A stretch of DNA of 12,679 nucleotides from the NCBI GenBank assembly GCA_030450535.1, contig JAKDIK010000043.1, positions 1 to 12,679 of the forward strand. The letters run 5' to 3'. Positions 6,184 through 12,160 of this stretch are shown in pieces. Position 1 is the stretch's first letter. Each line of letters starts with the position of its first letter. This DNA is from Propionibacteriaceae bacterium (GTDB taxonomy: Bacteria > Actinomycetota > Actinomycetes > Propionibacteriales > Propionibacteriaceae). The notes under the pieces are model-generated. The model saw only the letters and a program-made list of their open reading frames with translations. It was not told the DNA's origin and did not search any database. The translations under genes were made by a program, and so were the position numbers.

Positions 6184-7519
6184 ACGTTGTCGTTCCCTCA
6201 CCAGGCTGAGGACTGCCGACAGCGTCCCCGGACGCGGGGTCGAACCACCGGCCGCTCCCCCGGCCGCCGACGGAAGTGAGGTCGACGGTGAGATCGCGGG
6301 CCACCGGCGTGTAGGCGATGACGACGCTGCCGTCGCTCGCGGCGGCCGCCATCGCGAAGTCGTCGGACCCGTGGTCGCCCCGGTCGCCGACGAGCACGTC
6401 CGCGTCCCAGTCCGGCACCAGGAGCGGCCACCGGTACTCCGACAGCAGCTGGCCGATGAGGGCCGTCTGCCGGGCCTGCGGGCGCTCGATGTCCTCCACC
6501 ACGAGGCTGCCCGTGTCCTCACCCATGTTCCAGGTCGTGCGCGGACCCCCGTAGGCCACCCCCAGCGCACCGGACAGGGCCGCCCACCAGCCGGAACGCC
6601 GGTTCTTCTGCGGGGTGGTGTTCCGATCGTCACCGCAACAGGTGGACGGATCATACGGCGGCTCCATCGAGAACGCCGGTCGTCGGGGCTCGTAATCGAG
6701 GGTCTCCCGCACGTCCTCGTAGGGGAAGGGGCTGGAGTTGGAATTCCACTGGTAGGCGTAGAAGTCCAGCCAGTCCCACTCCATGGCGGCCGGCGCCTTG
6801 TTCCACGTGTGGAAGGTGACGACCGCGTCCGGCCGCGCGGCCTTGAGTGCGCGACCCAGCACGTCGGCGGGGGGCGCGCTCGCGACGGGATCGTCGTCGC
6901 CGCCCACGTAGAACCACGCGTTGTCGACGCTGTGATAACGCTCGCCGATGAAGGTGCCGTAGACGGTGAGCTCCTCGTCGGTGGGTGCCGTTCCACCGAC
7001 CCGGCCGCCGTTGTTGGTCGACCACAGCAGCCCCAGACCGAGATACATGTCGATCGACCGCGCGTACTCAATGATCTCGTCGCACCCGGCGAACCATTCC
7101 TCCCGGGGCCGCGTGAGGTCACCCGACCCCTCGAACGGCACGCCACGAATGGTCTCCTCCACCCTGCTGAACGGCAGGAGGTTCGCCATCACCGTGTTGA
7201 ACCCCTGATCACGCCGCATGCGCACGTAGGTCTTGGCGTCCTCGACCGACACCCCCGACATCAGCGCCCAGCCGGTGTCCGCGACCACGAACAGCGGCTC
7301 GCCGGAACCAGTGAGGAGGTGGCGGCCGTCCTCGGCCACCCGCAGGCCGCGCGTCGACGCGCCGGACGCCGACGCTCCGGACTCGCTCGTCCCCGACGCC
7401 GCCCCGCCAGACCCCGGTGCGGCGCAGGCGCCCAGCGTCGACAGGGCCACCAGGCCGGCTCCACCCGCGAGCAGGCTGCGACGGGTCAGGCGACGATTCC
7501 AGGGCATCAGGGTGCTCAT
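6134..7519 (-). CDS. Tat lipoprotein with apiosidase-like DUF4038 domain (putative glycosidase)
   Basis: This 461-residue secreted lipoprotein has a twin-arginine signal (RRLTRRSLL), a hydrophobic stretch and a lipobox LGAC with C32, followed by a Gly/Ser/Ala linker to about residue 57. The catalytic part (about 60-365) starts GRHLLTGSGEPLFVVADTGW, the hallmark of DUF4038 (apiosidase-like, a TIM barrel near GH140). YVGGDDDP (D208-D210) and SMEPPYD (E286) lie where acidic catalytic residues are expected; assigning them is inference. The last 70 residues, with RWFDPASGDAVG and a closing LVVEP, fit the small beta domain annotated as putative collagen-binding domain of a collagenase, common at the end of these proteins. 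The gene lies 56 nt after the GH13 gene and has its own leaderless -10. It likely trims a glycan outside the membrane; the substrate, and whether it is apiose, is unknown. Confidence 0.86.
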   Translation of the reverse strand: MSTLMPWNRRLTRRSLLAGGAGLVALSTLGACAAPGSGGAASGTSESGASASGASTRGLRVAEDGRHLLTGSGEPLFVVADTGWALMSGVSVEDAKTYVRMRRDQGFNTVMANLLPFSRVEETIRGVPFEGSGDLTRPREEWFAGCDEIIEYARSIDMYLGLGLLWSTNNGGRVGGTAPTDEELTVYGTFIGERYHSVDNAWFYVGGDDDPVASAPPADVLGRALKAARPDAVVTFHTWNKAPAAMEWDWLDFYAYQWNSNSSPFPYEDVRETLDYEPRRPAFSMEPPYDPSTCCGDDRNTTPQKNRRSGWWAALSGALGVAYGGPRTTWNMGEDTGSLVVEDIERPQARQTALIGQLLSEYRWPLLVPDWDADVLVGDRGDHGSDDFAMAAAASDGSVVIAYTPVARDLTVDLTSVGGRGSGRWFDPASGDAVGSPQPGEGTTTFTNPLSEDAVLVVEPG

Positions 7520-7524
7520 TAACC

Positions 7525-7537
7525 TCACGTTACGTGA
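7525..7537. promoter_or_regulatory. Perfect 13-bp palindrome, operator candidate
   Basis: TCACGT-T-ACGTGA is a perfect inverted repeat with 6-bp arms and a single central base. It lies directly upstream of the DUF4038 lipoprotein gene and contains the proposed -10 hexamer, so a dimeric repressor bound here would block RNA polymerase. No regulator gene is adjacent. Confidence 0.5.
7527..7532 (-). promoter_or_regulatory. -10 box of a probable leaderless promoter
   Basis: On the minus strand TAACGT (7532-7527) fits TANNNT and lies 7 nt before the ATG at 7519. The GAGGT between them is too close to the ATG for a normal Shine-Dalgarno sequence. This supports independent transcription of the DUF4038 gene inside the gap after the GH13 gene. 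Confidence 0.5.
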
Positions 7538-7575
7538 TGTTTGCGCGATTCCCCACCCCGCGCCCTTCTGCGGAC

Positions 7576-9822
7576 TCACTCGGGCTCCGGCGCGTCCTCC
7601 TTCACAATGAGCGCCGCGCCGCCCCAGGGCGGCAGCGTGACGGTGAAGCCGCCGAGGTTGTCCACCACATCCACCTTGCGGCGCGTGGTCAGGTCGATGA
7701 CGCGCCCGGCCGGGATCGCGTTGCTCTGGACGCGCGCCACCAGCTTCTCGGGGGAGAAGTTCAACACCGTCACCTGCGTGGCGCCCACGGCCAGCTCGTT
7801 CACCATCACCAGCAGCGACTTGTGCCCCACCTCCGGGACCGCCACGAGGCGTCCGGTCGCCAGGCCGTGGCGTTTGCGCACCCTCAGGATCTTGGCCAGT
7901 CGCGCCACGAAGGAATCCGGATTCTCCAGCTGGTCGGGCAACGAGCCGTACAGGGCGGTCGCCACGGGAATGCCGGACGCCGATGCCGTGGTCTCCGGCG
8001 CCCAGCCCATGAGGTCGTAGGCGCCGCGCTCGATCCAGCGCGTGTCGCCGGAGCTGATGAGCCGGCGCACCTGCGTCCGCTCCAGGGGAAGCGCCCCGAC
8101 CAGATCCCAGCCCGACAGCGCGAACACACCCGGCTGCAGGGCGTTGTACATGCTGATGAGCAGGTGCATGTCCCGGATCGTGGCGATGTCGTCGTCGGTG
8201 ATGGTCGAGAGGTCGGTGATGCCGAGCGTCGCCGTGATGATGGACGCCGTGGTGCAGGCGATGCCGTTCTGCGTGAACACCGCGTTGTAGGGCCCGGCCT
8301 CGCCGGTGAGGCGATCGCGCAGCGTCTGGCGCACCTCCTCGGCCAACTCGCGACCCTTCCACTCGCGTCCGCCGAACTCGTAGGTGTCGTCGGCGTGCCG
8401 CGTCTCGAAGTGGACCAGCTCGTAGGTCAGCTCGTCGTGGTTCTGCAGGGCATGCACGAGGGACGCCTGGTCGACTCCGAGCAGCAGCGCCTCGTTCAGC
8501 ATGAGGCGCAACAGCTCGGTGTCGCCCGTTGCCAGCGCGTACTGAGCGGCGGGGCGGGTGATGAAGTCGTAGCTCAGGTCGGGTCCCACGCTGCCCGTGT
8601 TCTTGATGTCGTCCACCGTCAGGTTGAGCTCCTGGAAGGTGAAGCCACCCACCTTCCGCACCATCGAGCCGATGAGCTGGTTCGCCGCCTGCGACAGCGG
8701 GTGACCCTCCGACCACGCGGGCAGCATGCCGCCCACCGACTTCTCGACGCCGAGGAAGCCGTTGGCGTCCAGACGCAACCCGCCGGAGCCGAGGTCGAGC
8801 AGCGAGTGCAGTGCGTCGCCCATGACCAGCCGCATGCCCGCGAACGTCGGATCGAGCCAGTTGATGGAGGGCTGACCGTCCTTGAAGTAGTGCAGGTACA
8901 CCCAGCGCCGCGCGACGCCGTCGGGGGCGTGCCCCCGGCGCGGGGCCCCCCCCATAGGCTCCGGGGCGCCTGGTTCATAGAAGATGACGCGCTGCAGCGC
9001 CCCGATGATGTACCCCGCGTCGGCGAGGGCACGCTCGTGCTCGGGGTCGAGGTTCACCGAGTCCTTGCCCTCGGGTACGTCGGGCAGCAGATCCCAGCCC
9101 TCCTCGGGGATCGCGACCATGTGGTACACCCCCGGATAGTCGCGGTGGTTCAGCTCCGCGAGCCGGAAGTCGGCACCCTTGCCCGTGTGACCGGGGACGA
9201 TGTCGTCGATGATCGTGCCGCCGTGGCTGGACGCCGCCTCGCACATCGCGCGGAACTCGTCCTCGGTGCCGAACAACGGGTCAATCGCCATGCTGATGCG
9301 GTCGAAGTGGCCGTCCACACTCGGCGTCGGCTCCCACCCCGAGATGCCGCCCGCCAGCTTGACCGGCCCGGTGTGGATCGCCTCGATGCCCACCTTGGCG
9401 AACGCCGCCCACAGGTCCTCGGCGCCCAGGGCCGCCAGGTAGGAGTGACCGGGGCGGGCCATGAGCGACAGCGGATAGGCGGTGAACCAGACGGACGCCG
9501 TGTCGACGGCGGCGCGCGGGCTCGGGGCGGCGTACGGGCTGCTCCACATGGCCGCGTCGCCGGCGAGCTGGCGTCCCATCATCTTGGCGTCGCCGAGCAT
9601 CGACTGCTCGACGAGCCATGTCACGTAGGCGTGATTGCGACCGTCCGCATCGAAGGGGGGCGGGGTCACCACCGCGTCCAGCCGCCGGCGGCGCGCCCGC
9701 GGGCGCAGCCGCGCCGGCCGCGATTCGTAGCGCTGCGCGTCGTAACTGATCTCCGGGAGGAGCTCTTCGAGGTCGCGGTCACCGTCGTCGCCGGGCGCGG
9801 GCTGGGAGTCCTTGGTCGCCAT
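7576..9822 (-). CDS. GH13 family alpha-glucan enzyme, trehalose-synthase-like
   Basis: This 748-residue alpha-amylase-superfamily (GH13) protein has no signal peptide and is probably cytoplasmic. The conserved regions are present in order: DDIVPGHTG (206-214), GLRLDANGF (348-356) with nucleophile D352, FQELN with acid/base E398, and LQNHDELT with stabiliser D463. The NHDELT region resembles trehalose synthase (maltose alpha-glucosyltransferase), and a C-terminal beta domain (about 665-740) follows the barrel. It could instead be an amylase- or sucrose-active relative, so I give no gene symbol. Odd points are a basic stretch at 35-48 rich in Arg and a Gly/Pro/Arg loop (about 284-304) encoded by a very GC-rich patch. 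The ATG at 9822 is preferred over a TTG at 9831 because TACCGT lies 8 nt upstream of the ATG. It is followed by the DUF4038 gene. Confidence 0.88.
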   Translation of the reverse strand: MATKDSQPAPGDDGDRDLEELLPEISYDAQRYESRPARLRPRARRRRLDAVVTPPPFDADGRNHAYVTWLVEQSMLGDAKMMGRQLAGDAAMWSSPYAAPSPRAAVDTASVWFTAYPLSLMARPGHSYLAALGAEDLWAAFAKVGIEAIHTGPVKLAGGISGWEPTPSVDGHFDRISMAIDPLFGTEDEFRAMCEAASSHGGTIIDDIVPGHTGKGADFRLAELNHRDYPGVYHMVAIPEEGWDLLPDVPEGKDSVNLDPEHERALADAGYIIGALQRVIFYEPGAPEPMGGAPRRGHAPDGVARRWVYLHYFKDGQPSINWLDPTFAGMRLVMGDALHSLLDLGSGGLRLDANGFLGVEKSVGGMLPAWSEGHPLSQAANQLIGSMVRKVGGFTFQELNLTVDDIKNTGSVGPDLSYDFITRPAAQYALATGDTELLRLMLNEALLLGVDQASLVHALQNHDELTYELVHFETRHADDTYEFGGREWKGRELAEEVRQTLRDRLTGEAGPYNAVFTQNGIACTTASIITATLGITDLSTITDDDIATIRDMHLLISMYNALQPGVFALSGWDLVGALPLERTQVRRLISSGDTRWIERGAYDLMGWAPETTASASGIPVATALYGSLPDQLENPDSFVARLAKILRVRKRHGLATGRLVAVPEVGHKSLLVMVNELAVGATQVTVLNFSPEKLVARVQSNAIPAGRVIDLTTRRKVDVVDNLGGFTVTLPPWGGAALIVKEDAPEPE

Positions 9823-9830
9823 GGGAGCCA

Positions 9831-9836
9831 ACGGTA
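9831..9836 (-). promoter_or_regulatory. -10 box of a probable leaderless promoter
   Basis: On the minus strand TACCGT (9836-9831) fits TANNNT and lies 8 nt before the ATG at 9822 of the GH13 gene. No Shine-Dalgarno sequence is present. The box would overlap the alternative TTG start at 9831, which argues against that start. Confidence 0.45.
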
Positions 9837-10084
9837 GCGAAACCCGAGGGCCGCGTCCTTCCGCGCCCGCGGGCAGATATCACCGTCGCGGAAGACGCTA
9901 AGTCATCACTCGCGCGTTTCGAGGCAACAAACGGCAACTTGACCGAACAACCATTCAGGAGGGACCCCGGCCGCGCGCCACACGGGTGCGCGACCGCCAG
10001 CTCAGCTCCCATTCACGCCTGAGACGGGCCCTCGACAGCGTCGTGGCTGCCGCCGCCGAGCGGCAAAGGGGAACGAGATGTGAA
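9837..10084. other. Intergenic region upstream of the GH13 gene, no gene seen
   Basis: About 250 bases between the GH13 promoter and the thioredoxin terminator contain no convincing gene. The region includes an 8-bp inverted repeat, CTTCCGCG (9858-9865) and CGCGGAAG (9887-9894), separated by 21 bases and placed just upstream of the GH13 -10 box. A locally A/T-richer stretch (about 9895-9955) has the direct repeat GGCAAC at a 10-bp interval. These could be regulatory sites for the GH13 gene. An AGGAGG at 9958-9963 is not followed by a start codon at useful spacing. Confidence 0.45.
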
Positions 10085-10118
10085 GCGGTCCCTGCCCGGG
10101 GGGATGGGCAGGGACCGC
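10085..10118 (-). terminator. Strong hairpin terminator after the thioredoxin gene
   Basis: GCGGTCCCTGCCC (10085-10097) and GGGCAGGGACCGC (10106-10118) form a perfect 13-bp stem with an 8-base loop. It lies 62 nt past the thioredoxin stop on the minus strand. No T-run follows the stem, which is usual for actinobacterial intrinsic terminators. It separates the dtxR/methyltransferase/trxA group from the GH13 group. Confidence 0.8.
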
Positions 10119-10180
10119 AGCGACCATGTTACCCACCCGGGGACTGACGGGCGACTCAGGACCGGGGTTTTCGGGCGTTC

Positions 10181-10570
10181 TCAGTTGTTCAACTCTTCAC
10201 TCTGGTGGTTTTCCATGGCCGCCTGGGCCTGGGCGCGCACCTCGTCGGCGTCCAGTTCCTTCACTGCGGAGATCAGTTGGTCGAGTCCCGGAGCGTTCAT
10301 GGCACCGGCGTTGCGGTAGACCAGCACCCCGCCGCGGAAGGCCATCAGGGTCGGAATGGACGCGATCTCCAGCGCCGCGGCGATCTGCTGGTGGGCCTCG
10401 GTGTCCAGCTTGGCGAAGGTGACGTCCTCGTGCTGCTGCGAGGCGGCCTCGAAGACCGGACCGAACATGCGGCACGGGCCGCACCAGGCCGCCCAGAAGT
10501 CGATGAACAGCGTGTCGCTGTCCTTGATGGTGCTCTCGAAGTTCTCGCTCGTGAGTTCGATCGTGGCCAT
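10181..10570 (-). CDS. trxA: Thioredoxin
   Basis: This 129-residue cytoplasmic thioredoxin reduces protein disulfides and is recharged by thioredoxin reductase, which is not in the window. The active site FWAAWCGPC has C30 and C33, and the cis-proline loop SIPT carries P73, so the fold is complete by about residue 107. The remaining 22 residues (DADEVRAQAQ onward) form a polar, probably helical extension beyond the usual length of about 108. The ATG at 10570 has AGAGGA 6 nt upstream. Within the leader, GGGAGTT and AACTCCC can pair around that ribosome-binding site. The gene lies 65 nt after the methyltransferase gene, so it may be the last gene of the dtxR operon, and a strong hairpin follows it. 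The family is certain; the trxA symbol is used in the general sense. Confidence 0.95.
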   Translation of the reverse strand: MATIELTSENFESTIKDSDTLFIDFWAAWCGPCRMFGPVFEAASQQHEDVTFAKLDTEAHQQIAAALEIASIPTLMAFRGGVLVYRNAGAMNAPGLDQLISAVKELDADEVRAQAQAAMENHQSEELNN

Positions 10571-10598
10571 GGGAGTTCCTCTCGTTGCGGCAACTCCC
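10571..10598 (-). promoter_or_regulatory. 5' leader hairpin around the trxA ribosome-binding site
   Basis: On the minus strand GGGAGTT (10598-10592) and AACTCCC (10577-10571) form a 7-bp stem ending at the base before the trxA ATG. The 14-base loop, plus one stem base, contains the Shine-Dalgarno AGAGGA. Pairing of this kind could tune initiation. It is a structural observation only. Confidence 0.4.
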
Positions 10599-10623
10599 CC
10601 TCAACGGCCGCCGGTCGCCCCGC

Positions 10624-10650
10624 TATTCCCCGGCGTTATTCCCCCGGCGT
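10624..10650. repeat. Tandem 13/14-nt repeat at the methyltransferase stop
   Basis: TATTCCCCGGCGT (10624-10636) is followed directly by TATTCCCCCGGCGT (10637-10650), two copies differing by one C. The methyltransferase stop codon (TAA on the minus strand, 10638-10636) spans the junction, so gain or loss of a copy would change the end of that protein. Confidence 0.7.
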
Positions 10651-11430
10651 CGGCTGCCGCAGCGCGACGAAGCGCCGCATCGCGATCGAGATCCTCACGT
10701 CGTCATCGCGGTGCGTTCGGTCCACCAGCCAGTCCACCGCCCGCTGTCGGCGCTCCGGCGTGGTCAGCGGCAGATAGAGGGCGTCGATCACGTCGAGGGC
10801 GTCCTGAGGAGTGCGGACGGCGAAGTGGTAGCGCTCGCGGGCGTCCTCGACCTTCCGCAATCCCGTCCCCACCAGCGCGGGCACGTAGCCGGTGACCTCG
10901 GTGGGCCCCGGGAAGCGCGGCACGCTCCGCAGGCGGGTGACGACGCCGAGTGAGGTGGCGAGGTCGCGAGGGTGGAGCGGCACGACGGTCGGCGCCATGA
11001 ACGCGAACATCCCGCCCGGGCGCAGCACGCGCCCAACCTCGGCGAAGAACTCCGCGACGGGCTGGATGACGATCGCCCCGAACATGGACACGACGGCGTC
11101 CACGGAGGCGTCCGGCAGCGGGAGCCGTTTGGCGTCCGCACACACCCACGGGCCGGGCGCGCCGCGCTGCGCCACGGCCAACTCGTCGGGCGAGAGGCTC
11201 ACGCCCAACACCGTCCGGTCGTCGCGGGCCAGCTCGCGGCCCATGGCCCCGGTGCCGCACGTGACGTCGACCACCAGACGGGCCCGCGGGGAGACGGCGC
11301 GGGCGAGCCACCGGTAGGGGGTGTGTCCGCCCGAGAGCGTGCGCTCGAGGACGCGTTCGGTGATGCCCGGGCTGCGGGCGTGGAACGCGGCCAGGTAGGA
11401 GGCCCAGTCGATCGGGGGCTTCGGCGTCAC
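10636..11430 (-). CDS. Class I SAM-dependent methyltransferase
   Basis: This 264-residue cytoplasmic methyltransferase has the Rossmann-type SAM fold. Motif I is VVDVTCGTGAMG (53-64). ADAKRLPLPDASVDAVVS (98-115) corresponds to the motif II/III region of the Methyltransf_11 family, and RVLRPGGMFAF (134-144) is the post-core strand motif. The C-terminal 120 residues are Arg-rich and not diagnostic. The start is a GTG at 11430 that overlaps the stop of the dtxR gene (GTGA), so the two are translationally coupled. The stop codon lies in a short tandem repeat. Small-molecule methylation (quinone- or lipid-like) is common in the family, but the substrate cannot be read here. The coupling to a metal-responsive repressor hints at iron-related or metal-related metabolism; that is inference. 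Confidence 0.88.
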   Translation of the reverse strand: MTPKPPIDWASYLAAFHARSPGITERVLERTLSGGHTPYRWLARAVSPRARLVVDVTCGTGAMGRELARDDRTVLGVSLSPDELAVAQRGAPGPWVCADAKRLPLPDASVDAVVSMFGAIVIQPVAEFFAEVGRVLRPGGMFAFMAPTVVPLHPRDLATSLGVVTRLRSVPRFPGPTEVTGYVPALVGTGLRKVEDARERYHFAVRTPQDALDVIDALYLPLTTPERRQRAVDWLVDRTHRDDDVRISIAMRRFVALRQPTPGE

Positions 11431-12107
11431 TGGGGTCGGACGAACATCATGTGCGCGACCATCGGGTCGACGGCGACCCGTTCCGCGGCGGCGAGCCGCA
11501 GGCGTCCGGTGGTCCGCTCGACCCGCAGCGTCACCCCGGGACGGACGCCCGCCTCCGCGAGCACGGCGATGAGTTCGGCGTCGGCCTGGGCCGCCTCGGT
11601 CAGCCGGGCGACGACGACCTCGGCCACCCCGGTTGCGGGCAGCACGTCGGCCAGCAGGACGACGCCGCCCTCGGCGGGCGTGGGCGGGACGCCGAGGGCA
11701 CCGCGGGACGGGATGGGGTTGCCGTAGGGCGACACGTCCGGGTCGTCGAGCAACGCCACCAGCCGATCCTCCACGGCGTCGCTGATGACGTGCTCCCAGC
11801 GGCAGGCCTCGTCGTGCACCAGCTCGTAGTCGAGCCCGATCACCTCGGTGAGCAGCACTTCGGCGAGCCGGTGCTTGCGCATGACGCTGGTGGCGCGCCG
11901 GCGTCCGAGGGGGGTCAACTCGATGTGCCGGTCCTCGGCGACGTTGAGCAGCCCGTCACGCTCCATGCGTTGCACCGTCTGGGAGACGGTGGGTCCGCTC
12001 TGCGACAGACGCTCGGCGATGCGGGCGCGCAGCGGCGGCACGCCTTCCTCCTCCAACTCGTAGACGGTGCGGAGGTACATCTCGGTGGTGTCGATCAGGT
12101 CGCTCAT
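11427..12107 (-). CDS. dtxR: DtxR/IdeR-family metal-dependent transcriptional repressor
   Basis: This 226-residue cytoplasmic repressor binds DNA when loaded with Fe(II) or a related divalent metal. The N-terminal winged helix ends in LSQSGPTVSQTVQRMERDGL (34-53), nearly the recognition-helix sequence of corynebacterial DtxR. The primary metal site is complete at canonical numbers (M10, C102, E105, H106). The ancillary site is also present (H79, E83, H98, and E171/Q174 shifted by one). A C-terminal SH3-like domain (about 148-226) is intact. The Cys at 102 favours the iron-responsive type over the manganese-responsive MntR type. The ATG at 12107 has a strong AAGGAGG. A GTGA overlap joins it to the methyltransferase gene. 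No 19-bp DtxR box was found by eye in the window, so its targets lie elsewhere. Confidence 0.95.
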   Translation of the reverse strand: MSDLIDTTEMYLRTVYELEEEGVPPLRARIAERLSQSGPTVSQTVQRMERDGLLNVAEDRHIELTPLGRRRATSVMRKHRLAEVLLTEVIGLDYELVHDEACRWEHVISDAVEDRLVALLDDPDVSPYGNPIPSRGALGVPPTPAEGGVVLLADVLPATGVAEVVVARLTEAAQADAELIAVLAEAGVRPGVTLRVERTTGRLRLAAAERVAVDPMVAHMMFVRPQ

Positions 12108-12111
12108 CGAC

Positions 12112-12118
12112 CCTCCTT
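12112..12118 (-). promoter_or_regulatory. Strong Shine-Dalgarno sequence of dtxR
   Basis: On the minus strand AAGGAGG lies 4 nt before the ATG at 12107. It is the best Shine-Dalgarno match in the window and fixes the dtxR start, in contrast to the leaderless-looking genes to the left. Confidence 0.75.
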
Positions 12119-12133
12119 CCCTCGGACGGCCCC

Positions 12134-12139
12134 AGCCTA
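12134..12139 (-). promoter_or_regulatory. -10-like box upstream of dtxR
   Basis: On the minus strand TAGGCT (12139-12134) fits TANNNT and would start transcription near 12127, leaving a leader of about 20 nt that includes the Shine-Dalgarno sequence. No clear -35 is seen, so this is tentative. It would let dtxR be transcribed apart from the gene upstream. Confidence 0.35.
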
Positions 12140-12160
12140 CGGCAGATGGGTGACGCGGGC

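Noticed and set aside
7520..8716. Long upstream extension of the DUF4038 frame through the GH13 gene
   Set aside because: The extension is an out-of-frame reading of the GH13 gene. The Tat signal and lipobox begin at 7519, so the extra part is not translated.
9779..10012. Minus-strand frame of 77 codons upstream of the GH13 gene
   Set aside because: It overlaps the start of the GH13 gene in another frame, ends in a low-complexity Arg run and has no ribosome-binding site.
9986..10147. Plus-strand GTG-initiated frame of 53 codons
   Set aside because: It reads straight through the 13-bp terminator hairpin, and the nearby AGGAGG is more than 20 nt from the start. It is probably chance.
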